NCBI GenBank assembly: GCA_017610205.1
Contig: JAFCCL010000006.1
Coordinates: 1 to 64,000 of the forward strand
DNA: 64,000 bases
Reading direction: 5' to 3'
Source: Candidatus Iainarchaeum sp.
GTDB lineage: Archaea > Iainarchaeota > Iainarchaeia > Iainarchaeales > GCA-2688035
Translations under genes and position numbers: made by a program
Part shown: in pieces, positions 1-9,767 of the stretch
Layout of the letters: each line of letters begins with the position of its first letter
Numbering within the stretch: the first letter of the stretch is position 1
Notes under the pieces: model-generated
What the model was told of the DNA's origin: nothing
The model's input: the letters and a program-made list of their open reading frames with translations, nothing else
Databases searched by the model: none

Positions 1-176
1 ATAAAAAAAACTCCAACCAGAAGCCATAATAGGACTATTCTACAAAAATATAGTAGGCGAATAGATGACACGTTCAAGAGAATCCCTAAAACGAAATAAT
101 ATCAGGATACCACATGTTTTTTCCTCAAACAAAAACTTAATAAACTACTTTGTATAATTATTACTTTAATAAAAGC

Positions 177-200
177 CCCGCCATTGCTTGCAGTGGCGGG
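177..200. terminator. Stem-loop CCCGCCA-N10-TGGCGGG followed by a T-rich stretch
   Basis: Perfect 7-bp inverted repeat read directly, then ttctctcatttattttt. Confidence 0.45.
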
Positions 201-243
201 TTCTCTCATTTATTTTTAATAGCTTTGTCATACTCTTTATTTA

Positions 244-874
244 ATGGCTATTCAAAAACTAATTTTGTTTGTTGACTGCAGTAACTTCTATCATGTACTG
301 AAAGAAATTGGTGTTAACCCAAATTCGATTAACTGCAATAATTTTTTTGAAAAAATTTGTCGGAGAAAAAATCCAACCGTGAGGTTTTACGATGCATTGA
401 AAACAAAAGAACACGGAATGCGGCAACAATCAAACCAACAGCATTTTCATGCAGAGCTTAAAAAAAATCCCAATTTAACTTTACACTTTGGAAGATTGCA
501 GGCCAACAGAAATCTTGACAAAGAAAACATAACATCAGTTCTTAGTCAGTTAGGCTTTTGTGAAAAATGTAAGAAGAAGATCAAGGATTTTTTTGATTGC
601 TTTGGGTCTTTATAAAAAACACAGGGAAAAAGGAGTGGATGTTAGAATTGCTATTGATCTAATGTGTCTTTCGCAGGAAAAAGACGGTTATGAAGTCGCA
701 ATTCTGTTATCAGGCGATGCTGATTTAGCTCCTGCAGTTCACCATGTTGTTTCAAAAGAAAACAAAAAAATCATAAACGCTTATTTTTGGGCAAACAGTG
801 GAAAAGAATTAAGAGACGCATGCAGTTCTTGTTTTTTGATAAAATCTGAAACATTGAAAGATTGCATAAAATGA
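244..874 (+). pseudogene. NYN/PIN-like (LabA/DUF88-type) protein, split by an apparent frameshift near 600-615
   Basis: ORFs 244-615 and 560-874 join as ...DFFDCFGS|LYKKHREKGVDVRIAIDLM...YEVAILLSGDADLAPAV, the NYN motif pattern. Confidence 0.7.
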
Positions 875-896
875 TTTGAAAGGAAGTGAAATCATA

Positions 897-1298
897 ATGC
901 TTGAAGATTTTGTCCAATCAAATGAATTGCAGGCAAAAATTTTGCCAGTTCCTGTAAAAGCGACTGCAATCAAATGCATGCTTTTCAAATGCGATAATGA
1001 AGACGTTTTGGCAGTGTATTTTGCGTCAAAAGAAATTGACCCAAAAAAGCTTGCCGCAGCCGTTGAAGCAAAAGAAGCAAAACCTGTTGCATTGGAGGAA
1101 GCAGAGGAAATAACAGGTTATGACTTAGAATTCATTCCGCCAATTTCAATTTATGGAATAAAAGTTGTTGTTGATTCAAAGCTTAAAATTGCCGAAAAGA
1201 TAAAATGCCTAATAAACCCTGAGCAGGTTCTTGAAATAACTCCAAAGGAAATCCTTGAAGCAAACGAGGGTGCGGTTGAATCAGACATAACAATTTGA
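897..1298 (+). CDS. Conserved hypothetical protein
   Basis: ORF with upstream gaaaggaag; ATG at 897. Confidence 0.6.
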   Translation: MLEDFVQSNELQAKILPVPVKATAIKCMLFKCDNEDVLAVYFASKEIDPKKLAAAVEAKEAKPVALEEAEEITGYDLEFIPPISIYGIKVVVDSKLKIAEKIKCLINPEQVLEITPKEILEANEGAVESDITI

Positions 1299-1328
1299 TT
1301 TTTAAAAACAATCCCCTATTGTTACAGT

Positions 1329-1997
1329 ATGCTTCTTGACTTGCACGTTCACAGCAAATACAGCGAAGATAGCATTGCAAAGCCGTCTGATTTGGTTCAA
1401 AAGGCAGCAAAAAAAGGATTTGGATTTGCTACAACAGAGCACAATAATTGCAGCAGCTGGTCAGAATTCAAAAAACTTGGCAAAAAGTTTAATGTGCCAA
1501 TTGTTTTGGGAACAGAAATAAAGGCCTACAAGGGAGAAAAGCTTTTGGGAGATTTGCTTTGCCTTTTCCTAAAAAAACCTGTTGAAACAAATGATTTTTT
1601 TGAGGCTGTTGAACTAACACACGAACAGGGCGGAATTGCTGTTCCGGCTCATCCCTTTGACCTTATGAGAAAGCCCTTTCTAAGAGGCTGGGGAGACGAG
1701 CTTCAAAGACTTAAAAAACATCTTGACGCCTTAGAGGTTTTTAATAGCAGGACAATTGTGAAAAAATTCAACAGCAGGGCAAAAAAGTTTGCAAAAGAAA
1801 ACAAAATGCCAATGGTATGCGGTTCAGATGCCCACACTCTAAAAGAGTTGGGCAATTCTCTTACCGAAGTTAAAGCAAAAAATCTTGACCAGGCAAAGGC
1901 AGAAATTTTAGCCGGAAGAACAAGGCTTCACTGTCACAAGTCAAGCCTTTTTGTGCACAGTCATTCAACAATGGCAAGAATTGGATTAAAGAAATGA
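1329..1997 (+). CDS. PHP-domain metal-dependent phosphoesterase
   Basis: LDLHVHSKYSEDS...TEHN...PAHPF...GSDAH motifs. Confidence 0.9.
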   Translation: MLLDLHVHSKYSEDSIAKPSDLVQKAAKKGFGFATTEHNNCSSWSEFKKLGKKFNVPIVLGTEIKAYKGEKLLGDLLCLFLKKPVETNDFFEAVELTHEQGGIAVPAHPFDLMRKPFLRGWGDELQRLKKHLDALEVFNSRTIVKKFNSRAKKFAKENKMPMVCGSDAHTLKELGNSLTEVKAKNLDQAKAEILAGRTRLHCHKSSLFVHSHSTMARIGLKK

Positions 1998-2032
1998 GAT
2001 ATTTTTTATTTTTAAAAAACGAGGTGAAAAAA

Positions 2033-2356
2033 ATGATTTCTTTTCAGGACTGGCAAAAGGCAGAATTAAGGGTTGCAAAAATCATTGCAGCTGAGGACAT
2101 TGAGGGAAAAGACAAGCTCTACAAAATACAAATTGATTTGGGTTCAGAGCAAAGGCAAATTATTGCAGGCCTAAAACCATTTTACAAAAAAGAAGAACTG
2201 CGTGGCAAAAGCATTATTGTTGTTGCAAACCTTGAACCTGCAAAAATTGCAGGGTTTGAAAGTCAGGCAATGCTTTTAGCAGCCGAAGATTCAGAAGGCA
2301 AGTACAAGCTTGTTTCAATTGACGATTCTGTTGAAGCTGGAACAGCTGTAGAATAA
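2033..2356 (+). CDS. tRNA-binding (EMAPII/MetG C-terminal-like) domain protein
   Basis: FQDWQKAELRVAKIIAAEDIEGKDKLYKIQIDLGSEQRQIIAGLKPFY. Confidence 0.85.
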   Translation: MISFQDWQKAELRVAKIIAAEDIEGKDKLYKIQIDLGSEQRQIIAGLKPFYKKEELRGKSIIVVANLEPAKIAGFESQAMLLAAEDSEGKYKLVSIDDSVEAGTAVE

Positions 2357-2397
2357 AACAAAACCAATTACTTACTGCAATACAATAAGCTTTCAGA

Positions 2398-3549
2398 TTA
2401 AAACAGCAGGCTTGTAATATATGGCAGGGCAATTACTGTTCCGATTAGGCTGCCAATGTTTGCAAAGGCAGTAATCATTAAAATTTTTGTAACCTTGTTG
2501 TGGGTCATTTCCATAATTCCGTTCATTTTAGGCAATTGCTCAAAGTCAACAACCTTTGGCGGTCGCGTTTTCAATTCAACAAGTCCTGCAACCCATCCTG
2601 CGGCAAAAGCAGGGTGCAGTGAAGTAAATGGTGCGGAAATAAATGCTGCCAAAATTGACAAAGGATGTGCTCTTGCAAGTGCTGCACCCAAGGCTGAAAG
2701 CACTCCGTTAATTAAGAACCACATTACAATTATGTCAAGTGCTATGTCAACTCCTTTTGCATAAATTCCAAATCCGAGAACGGCAATAAAAACTACCGGA
2801 ACAAGGTATTTCAAAAAACCAATCCATTTTCTTTTTTTCTTAACAGTAAGCAATGGTCTTAGGTCTCTTGGTTTGTCAAGATATTTTTTAATTCCCTCCA
2901 AATGCCCTGCTCCAACAACTGCGACAATTTTTTTTGCCTTTATTCCCATAATTTTGTTTGCAATAAATACGTCTCTTTCGTCAACCAAAACTTTTTTTAT
3001 TGAAGGAAGTTCTTTGCCAAGCTGCTGCATCAATGCATTTAGCATGTCCTTTTCTTTGAGTTTTTCAACTGTTTTTGCATCAAGCTTTTGTCCAAATCCA
3101 AAAAATCCTCCAAGAATGCTGTAACCCATTTTTGCCTTTTCAACAATTCCCATTCTGTTCAGTGCTCGTTTAAGTGTAATCTTTACATCCCTGTCAAGAA
3201 GTGCTATTGGAAGCTTTTTTCCAGCAGCAATATTTACAGCCTGCAGCATTTCACTTCCTGGCTTTACTCCGAGGTTATCTCCGATTTGCCTTTGCAGGTT
3301 TGACAAAAGAATGTTTAAAAGAAACAGGTATGTTTTTCCGTCTTTGATTATTTGTTCCAAATTCGTCTGCTGCCATTTGTTTCCCTGCTTTAGCTGGTGC
3401 AGTCTTTGCAGGTCAAGTTCTATTCCAACAACATCTGGCATTTCATTTTCAATGGTTTGTCTGACAAGCTCTATGCTTTCCTTGCTTACGTGAGCAGTTC
3501 CAACAAGTATAATTTCCTTTCCAAAAGCATTTATTTTTTCAACAAACAA
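2398..3549 (-). CDS. TraB family protein with C-terminal transmembrane region
   Basis: ILVGTAHVSKESIELVRQTIENEMPDVVGIELDLQRL...VVGAGHLEGI. Confidence 0.88.
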   Translation of the reverse strand: MFVEKINAFGKEIILVGTAHVSKESIELVRQTIENEMPDVVGIELDLQRLHQLKQGNKWQQTNLEQIIKDGKTYLFLLNILLSNLQRQIGDNLGVKPGSEMLQAVNIAAGKKLPIALLDRDVKITLKRALNRMGIVEKAKMGYSILGGFFGFGQKLDAKTVEKLKEKDMLNALMQQLGKELPSIKKVLVDERDVFIANKIMGIKAKKIVAVVGAGHLEGIKKYLDKPRDLRPLLTVKKKRKWIGFLKYLVPVVFIAVLGFGIYAKGVDIALDIIVMWFLINGVLSALGAALARAHPLSILAAFISAPFTSLHPAFAAGWVAGLVELKTRPPKVVDFEQLPKMNGIMEMTHNKVTKILMITAFANIGSLIGTVIALPYITSLLF

Positions 3550-3627
3550 GCTAAATCACTAGATTAAAGAGAAAGAAAAGGTTTAATTAAAAATGGGTTT
3601 GCATAGTATTATCCCTAAGGTGTAATA

Positions 3628-3801
3628 ATGGCAAATAAACTGAGCAAAAAACTGTTGGATGTCCTGGTTTGCCCCAAATGCAAGGGGAATTTAAAGTATG
3701 AACAGGCAAAATCGCGCCTTACCTGCAAGAAATGCAATCTCTCCTACCGCGTGGAAGAAGGAATTCCAATAATGCTTATAGAAGAAGCGGAAAAAATTTA
3801 A
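3628..3801 (+). CDS. Trm112-like zinc-ribbon protein (57 aa)
   Basis: Read manually (below ORF-track cutoff): MANKLSKKLLDVLVCPKCKGNLKYEQAKSRLTCKKCNLSYRVEEGIPIMLIEEAEKI. Confidence 0.85.
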   Translation: MANKLSKKLLDVLVCPKCKGNLKYEQAKSRLTCKKCNLSYRVEEGIPIMLIEEAEKI

Positions 3802-3805
3802 TAGA

Positions 3806-5515
3806 TTATTCCGCGCTCTTTTTAACAAATTCTAAAAATAGTTCGTCGGGGTGCAATGGTCTGCTTGTTAGTTCCGGATGGTATTGTGTTGCCATCATAA
3901 ACTTGTGTTTTGGCATTTCAAGAATTTGCATAATTGGAACCTTTGGAGCTTTGCCGCTGAACACTATGCCCTTTTCTTCAAATTGTTTAATGTAATCAGG
4001 ATTGCATTCAAACCTATGCCTAAACCTGCGCCTTATCTTTTTTGCATTGCTGTGAAGCTTTGAAGCAATTGTTCCGCCAATAACTTCAACATCTCTGCCA
4101 CCCAAGCGCATGTTTCCGCCCAATCCCTCTATTTTTCTTTGCTCTGGAAGAAGGCATACTACCGGATTTCCTGTTTTTGAATCAAACTCTGTACTGTTTG
4201 CGTCTTTTAAGTTCAAAACATTTCTTGCAAATTCAATCAATGCAATCTGGAATCCAAGACAAAGTCCAAGGTATGGAATATTATTTTCACGGCAGTATTT
4301 TGCCATAGCAATTTTGCCTTCAACACCTCTTGTTCCAAATCCACCTGGAACAATTACTCCGTTAACTCCCTTCATTTGCTTTTTTAGCAAATCTTTTTTT
4401 CCTTCAAGTCCTGTTGTGTCAATCCATTTTGCTTTTACAGGCTTGTTAAGCTTAAAGCTGCAGTGTTCAAGTGCTTTTAGTATACTGATATAGGCGTCTG
4501 AAGAACCGGTGTATTTTCCGGCAATTGCAATTAAAACAGGTTTTGCCTTTCCCTGCATGCTTGTTTTCTTTGTCCACTCTTTTAAGGCAGTGTTTCCATT
4601 TGCCTTAAATTTCTTTTCAATTTTTAATTCTTTTAAGACTGCTTCATCAAACCCTTTTTTTCTTAGAACCAATGGCAGACCATAAATGTTGCTTACGTCA
4701 TGCACTCCAAAAACGTTTTCTTTTGCAATGTTAATGTAAAGGCTCATTTTTTCTCTAATACTTTCTTTCAACTTGGTTTGACTCCTGCAAACAATTATTC
4801 CTGGCTGAATTCCCATTGCAAGCAGTCTCTTAATGCCAAGCTGTGCAGCCTTGCTTTTCTGCTCTCCTAATGAATTTGGCTCAAGGATGTAAGTGATGTT
4901 AATAAAGCAAACATTTTCTGTGCCTTCCTCATACTTTAATTCCCTCAAAGCTTCTAATGCAAACATGTTTTCATAATCGCCAACAGTTCCGCCAATTTCT
5001 ATTGGAATTACGTCTGCCTTTGTTTCCATTGCAAGCTTTCTTAGTACAAGTTTTATTTCGCCTGTAACGTGGGGAATGAATTGAACGTCCCTGCCCAAAT
5101 ACTTTCCAGTCCGCTCTTTTTCAATAATTCTTTGATAAATCTTTCCGCTTGTAACAAAGTTTTCTCCCCTCAAATTCTTGTCCAAAGCCCTTTCGTAGGT
5201 TCCCAAATCCAAATCGGTTTCGCTTCCATCATCAAGTACAAACACCTCTCCGTGCCTAAACGGGTTTAGGGTTCCTGAGTCAACATTCAAATAGGCCTCT
5301 AGCTTGATTGGCTCTACCTTCATTCCTCTGTCATTCAATAGTTTGCACAAACTGCTTGAAATTGTTCCCTTGCCAACCCCGCTTATTACAGAGCCTGTTA
5401 CTACAACATATTTTGTTTTGCCTGGCTTGTAACCTTTTGGTAAAGGTGTATAAAATTCGCCGCTAGAAGTGGACGCAATTTCGCTCAAAATGTCCTGACC
5501 CTTCATCTCCCCCAA
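3806..5515 (-). CDS. pyrG: CTP synthase
   Basis: KYVVVTGSVISGVGKGTISSSL...GTVGDYE...GLCLGFQ...QYHPE. Confidence 0.97.
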   Translation of the reverse strand: MGEMKGQDILSEIASTSSGEFYTPLPKGYKPGKTKYVVVTGSVISGVGKGTISSSLCKLLNDRGMKVEPIKLEAYLNVDSGTLNPFRHGEVFVLDDGSETDLDLGTYERALDKNLRGENFVTSGKIYQRIIEKERTGKYLGRDVQFIPHVTGEIKLVLRKLAMETKADVIPIEIGGTVGDYENMFALEALRELKYEEGTENVCFINITYILEPNSLGEQKSKAAQLGIKRLLAMGIQPGIIVCRSQTKLKESIREKMSLYINIAKENVFGVHDVSNIYGLPLVLRKKGFDEAVLKELKIEKKFKANGNTALKEWTKKTSMQGKAKPVLIAIAGKYTGSSDAYISILKALEHCSFKLNKPVKAKWIDTTGLEGKKDLLKKQMKGVNGVIVPGGFGTRGVEGKIAMAKYCRENNIPYLGLCLGFQIALIEFARNVLNLKDANSTEFDSKTGNPVVCLLPEQRKIEGLGGNMRLGGRDVEVIGGTIASKLHSNAKKIRRRFRHRFECNPDYIKQFEEKGIVFSGKAPKVPIMQILEMPKHKFMMATQYHPELTSRPLHPDELFLEFVKKSAE

Positions 5516-5558
5516 CCAAAAACAATAGGGTGTTTACATTTAAAAGCTTAATCCGCCA

Positions 5559-5742
5559 TGGGGCGTAGAAGATTTGAACTCCTGCCGCAGCGTCGTTCGA
5601 ACCAATTCGAACTGTTTTTCACGATTTTCGCAAACCTTCATGCAAAGCAAAGCTTTGCGTGACCATGCAAAACTTTTGGTTTTGCCAGGTTTTCTAAAAG
5701 GTTTCCCGAACGCTGAATCCTACCAGACTAGACTAACGCCCC
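5559..5742 (-). tRNA. tRNA-Pro(CGG), exons 5705-5742 and 5559-5593, 111-nt intron 5594-5704; CCA not encoded
   Basis: Acceptor GGGGCGU:ACGCCCC, anticodon stem CAGCG:CGCUG, loop UUCGGGA, T-loop UUCAAAU; hBHBh' at the exon-intron junctions. Confidence 0.9.
5594..5704 (-). other. Archaeal tRNA intron with canonical bulge-helix-bulge junction (after position 37)
   Basis: CAGCG-UUCG-[GG|A]-AACC paired with GGUU-CGAA-[CG|A]-CGCUG: 4-bp helix flanked by 3-nt bulges. Confidence 0.88.
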
Positions 5743-5786
5743 TTTTGTAAAAAGATTAACAATAATAATCATTTAAATATGAGTTA

Positions 5787-6947
5787 ATGCCTTATTGTCT
5801 TGTTATGGATTTGATTGGCGAAGCGATTTTGAGGGCAAAGGAAACAATGATGCTTTGTTCTACTCAGCATGGGACATTTGCATCAGGTGGAAAAGATGGA
5901 TATGACAGTGTCTTTGCAAGGGATTCAATGATTGGCTTGCTTGGAACAAGCTGTTATGATGAAGAACACGAATTTAAATCACAGTTTGCAATAACCCTGA
6001 ATACGCTTGCAAAAAACCAAAGCAAGCACGGTCAGATTCCAAACTGTGTTGACCTGTTTAGCAAAAGACCAAAACAGGTTACGTTTGCAACAATGGACAG
6101 CACGCTATGGTATCTTCTTGGGCTGAAATTTTATACTAAAAATTACAAGGATACAAAACTTTTTTCAAGGCACAAAAATCATGTGAAAAGGGCTTTTGCC
6201 TGGCTTGGCTGCCAGGATGCAGGAGAAGACTTTTTGCCTGAACAATTGCCAACAAGTGACTGGCAGGATGCCTTTCCCCACAAATATGGCCATACAATTA
6301 ACTCAATTGCGCTTTACTTTGCAGCATTAAAACTTTACGGGCAAAAAAATGAACTGAAAAATATACTAAAAGCTTCTTCCGGAAAAACTCCTCCCAAAAT
6401 TCAAATGTTTAACAGAAAATCCGGGTATTTTTTTCCATGGGTGTGGAAGAATCACGATGGAGACATAGAGCAGGAAACCTGGTTTGATGCGTTGGGAAAT
6501 TGTCTTGCAATTTGCGGTGGCTTTGCTTTCAAAAAGCAGGCAAAAACCATTATTGATTTTATTGAAAAGAATAAAATCAACAAGCCCTATCCAATGAGGT
6601 CAATTTATCCTACAATAAAAAGAGGAGACAAGGAATGGCATAGTTATTTTTCAAAATGTCTTGCAGAATCACCGCATCAATATTTAAATGGCGGAATCTG
6701 GCCGTTCATAGGCGGTTTTTATGTTGCAACGCTTGTGAAAGCGCATGAATTTGAAAAAGCTGAAGAAAACCTTGAGCTTTTGGCAAAAGCAAACAAACTT
6801 GGTGTAAAATACAAATGGGAATTCAACGAATGGATTAATCCAATAGACAAAAAGGCGTCTGGAAGCAGTTATCATGCATGGAGTGCGGGCGCATTTCTTT
6901 TTGCTGTTAAGGCTCTTGAACAGAAACAGTTACCTGTTCTTGACTAA
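5787..6947 (+). CDS. Six-hairpin glycosidase-like / glycogen debranching-type protein
   Basis: GGKDGYDSVFARDSMIGLLG...TMDSTLWYLLGL...WFDALGNCLAICGG. Confidence 0.65.
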   Translation: MPYCLVMDLIGEAILRAKETMMLCSTQHGTFASGGKDGYDSVFARDSMIGLLGTSCYDEEHEFKSQFAITLNTLAKNQSKHGQIPNCVDLFSKRPKQVTFATMDSTLWYLLGLKFYTKNYKDTKLFSRHKNHVKRAFAWLGCQDAGEDFLPEQLPTSDWQDAFPHKYGHTINSIALYFAALKLYGQKNELKNILKASSGKTPPKIQMFNRKSGYFFPWVWKNHDGDIEQETWFDALGNCLAICGGFAFKKQAKTIIDFIEKNKINKPYPMRSIYPTIKRGDKEWHSYFSKCLAESPHQYLNGGIWPFIGGFYVATLVKAHEFEKAEENLELLAKANKLGVKYKWEFNEWINPIDKKASGSSYHAWSAGAFLFAVKALEQKQLPVLD

Positions 6948-8091
6948 AGCTTTTCAAGTCAAGCTTTTTTTCAATCAGGTCATTTATGTCCTTTGATGTT
7001 TTAATGTAATCAAAGTTTTTTACTGCGTGAGCTCTTGCATTCTCACCCATCTTTTTCATAAGGTCATCTTCTGTAAGCATTCTGTACAAATATTTTGCCA
7101 GGTCGTCTACGTCTGCCCTGTAAGCCATGGTTTTTGGTTCGTCAAACTGAATCTTCTGCTTTTTTTCAAAACCCATCCACTTGTAAGCCCATTCTTCCTC
7201 AAGCTTTATTTCTTCGCCAATCTTTGCAAGGAATCCTGTTTCGTTATGGATAATTGTGTCCTTCATTCCCATTGCATCAATTGAAAGAACAGGCTTTCCG
7301 CAGGCCATTGCCTCCACCTGAATCATTCCAAAGCCCTCGATCCTGCTTGGAGCTGCATAAATGTCGCACGCATTAATCAAATAGCACATAAATTCCCTTG
7401 ACAATGCCCCATCCAGGAAGTCAACTTTTTGTTTCATGTCCAATTCCTTCATTATCTCAATTTCTTTTTTACAATGATACATTGGCTTTCCTTTTTCCCA
7501 GGTCTTTCCAATGTATTTCCATTTTGGAAAGTCACCGTTAATTTTTCCAAGCGCTTGCAAAACTTCCTGAAATCCTTTGCTTGTAGTGTCTCCGCCTGAT
7601 GTCAAAATCATTTTTTCATCCGGTTTTACTCCAAGCATTTTTCTAACTTCAACAATTCGCGGGTCACTCTTTGGAATAGACCTCATTTGATTAGTATCAA
7701 TTCCAATAGGCATTGGATAAATGTTCTTGTTTCTTACTCCGTCCCTGTAATACATTTCCTTAACCCAATTGCTTGTGGTAAGGATTAAGGGTAGGGAATT
7801 AAGCAATTCGTAGTAGTTTGCAACCCAGCCGTCTGCATTAAGCCATGGAACTGGCTGAATTCCATATTCAAGTGGATGTTCAATGATTCGAGGAGCATCT
7901 GCCCAGTAACCTATTCCAATTGCGACATCTGGTTTGAAGGTTTTGTAAAGAAGTTCTTTCTCTGCAACTGCTCCTCTGTCGCATGGTGCAACTTCCTGTC
8001 CGTCTTTAAGCAGTCCTCTGTAAAGCATTTCTCCCTGAATGCTTATACCGTCAAGTTCCGGTGGGTAAGGATAAAATACCACTGATTTCAT
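6907..8091 (-). CDS. Glycosyltransferase family 4-like
   Basis: YAAPSRIEGFGMIQVEAMACGKPVLSID C-terminal GT-B motif. Confidence 0.88.
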   Translation of the reverse strand: MKSVVFYPYPPELDGISIQGEMLYRGLLKDGQEVAPCDRGAVAEKELLYKTFKPDVAIGIGYWADAPRIIEHPLEYGIQPVPWLNADGWVANYYELLNSLPLILTTSNWVKEMYYRDGVRNKNIYPMPIGIDTNQMRSIPKSDPRIVEVRKMLGVKPDEKMILTSGGDTTSKGFQEVLQALGKINGDFPKWKYIGKTWEKGKPMYHCKKEIEIMKELDMKQKVDFLDGALSREFMCYLINACDIYAAPSRIEGFGMIQVEAMACGKPVLSIDAMGMKDTIIHNETGFLAKIGEEIKLEEEWAYKWMGFEKKQKIQFDEPKTMAYRADVDDLAKYLYRMLTEDDLMKKMGENARAHAVKNFDYIKTSKDINDLIEKKLDLKSFSQEQVTVSVQEP

Positions 8092-8692
8092 GTTGCGTCA
8101 CTTTGAAACTCTCGAGTGCGTGTATACTGCGCTCTTCGAAGCTTCCATTACTAAATTGATAGGTGAAAGTGATTAATAAGCGTTTCGATTGCGCAATTCG
8201 CGCGGTCAAGCGCGTGTTAACGTCGGCGTCGCGCTCGTTCGCGACGCAGTAGAAGCCGTCGCGCGCTTTCTTGTAACAGAAGAAGAAAACTTTCTTCGCG
8301 CGCAGCTCGCCGCTTGCAATCATTGCGCACACTGCGCGGTGGACTTCTTTGTGTCTGTTGTGTCCGTACTCGCCGTTTGCTCCATGGGTGAACACGTAAT
8401 CGAATTCGCTGTTGAGCTTCAGTTGCTTTATCATCGCACACACGCGTTCCTTAACTTCTTCAAGCGATTTAAGCTTTTGTTCAGGGTGCTCGTCTTCCAA
8501 ATCGCTGATTGCACACTTTGCTCCAAGCTTTTTGCAGACTTTCCTGAACTTTGGTGCCCGGTCCTTGTCGTTTTTGCGGCAAAGGCTTAAAATAGTCCAG
8601 TACCATTTTGGGTGCATTAAAATAGTGCCACCACACCAGATTGTTTCGTCATCAGGGTGTGCCACTATAACAAGTGCTTTTATCATACTCAA
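8051..8692 (-). CDS. PIG-L/LmbE-family deacetylase
   Basis: ALVIVAHPDDETIWCGGT...THGANGEYGHNRHKEVH. Confidence 0.92.
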   Translation of the reverse strand: MSMIKALVIVAHPDDETIWCGGTILMHPKWYWTILSLCRKNDKDRAPKFRKVCKKLGAKCAISDLEDEHPEQKLKSLEEVKERVCAMIKQLKLNSEFDYVFTHGANGEYGHNRHKEVHRAVCAMIASGELRAKKVFFFCYKKARDGFYCVANERDADVNTRLTARIAQSKRLLITFTYQFSNGSFEERSIHALESFKVTQHEISGILSLPTGT

Positions 8693-8737
8693 AATAAGGT
8701 GGGCAAAAAGTTAAATACCAATTCAGCCCTATAACTG

Positions 8738-9694
8738 TTGTTTGCAATGAAAAAACCAAGGCTTTTCTCTGTAGGGGATTTGAATATGGATATTTTTCAA
8801 GAGCTTTCTGAAAAATCGGTTTTTGGAGAAGAACACCTTCTAAATAATCTGGCTTTTTCAATTGGCGGTTGTGCAGCAAACTTTTCAGTTATTGCTGCAA
8901 AAACAGGCTTAAAACCGGTTCTTATAAGTATTTTGGGAAAGGACTTTACCGCTCCCTTCCTTAAAAAGGAACTATCCAACGCAGGGGTTAAAACTCTTTT
9001 GCTCAAAAGCAATAAGATGAATTCATTTTCAATATTTTTGATTAGAAAGGATGGGGAAAGGGCAATTGAATCAGTAAAGAATTGCTTTAATGAGGTTACC
9101 TCGAAAAAGTTTGCAAAACTGTTGCTGCCAAAAGTCAGGCAGGGGGATATTGTTTCTTTTGGAGGTTTTTATAATCTTGAAAATCTAAGAACTGGTTTTG
9201 CTTCCTTTCTAAAAAAGCTTAAGAAAAAGGGAGCTATTGTTACATTTGACACTTCATTTGACCCTTGGAAAAAATGGACAATCGATTCTTTCCTTCCATT
9301 TATTGATTACTTGTTTGTAAGCCAGAATGAATTGCTGCATATTGCAAAAGGCAGAACTACTGAGCAAAGAATCAACACTCTTTTTAGGAAAGGTGCGTGT
9401 GTAGTGATTCTAAAACAGGGAAGTAAAGGCGCATCCTTGTTTGTAAAAGGCTCAAAGTCACAAAAGTTTAAAGCAATTAAGGCAAAGGCCATTAACACAA
9501 CAGGTGCCGGTGACGCTTTCAACACAGGTTTTGTGTTTGGTCTAATGCACGGATGGCCACTTGAGAGCTGCATGCTTTCAGCAAACTTTATTGCTGCAGA
9601 GAGTGTTAAAGTGCACGGTCTTGCTGCACCAAGTGCCAAAGCTGTGAAACGATTTGTTGCGATGAACAACAAGTCAGTGGTTGCAAGGAGATGA
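8738..9694 (+). CDS. PfkB-family carbohydrate kinase
   Basis: GGCAANFSVIAAKTG...NTTGAGDAFNTGFVFG. Confidence 0.92.
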   Translation: MFAMKKPRLFSVGDLNMDIFQELSEKSVFGEEHLLNNLAFSIGGCAANFSVIAAKTGLKPVLISILGKDFTAPFLKKELSNAGVKTLLLKSNKMNSFSIFLIRKDGERAIESVKNCFNEVTSKKFAKLLLPKVRQGDIVSFGGFYNLENLRTGFASFLKKLKKKGAIVTFDTSFDPWKKWTIDSFLPFIDYLFVSQNELLHIAKGRTTEQRINTLFRKGACVVILKQGSKGASLFVKGSKSQKFKAIKAKAINTTGAGDAFNTGFVFGLMHGWPLESCMLSANFIAAESVKVHGLAAPSAKAVKRFVAMNNKSVVARR

Positions 9695-9767
9695 ACGGGC
9701 TTTCGCAGAAAAATAGAATTGAATGGCGTTTGCTTTCTTTAAATAGTTTTCCCAGCACATTTTTTTT

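Noticed and set aside
1-99. Possible C-terminal gene fragment at window start (KKLQPEAIIGLFYKNIVGE or another frame)
   Set aside because: Too short and two frames compete; no reliable family.
2456-3493. Plus-strand ORFs opposite TraB
   Set aside because: Antisense shadows of a well-supported minus-strand gene with no recognisable motifs.
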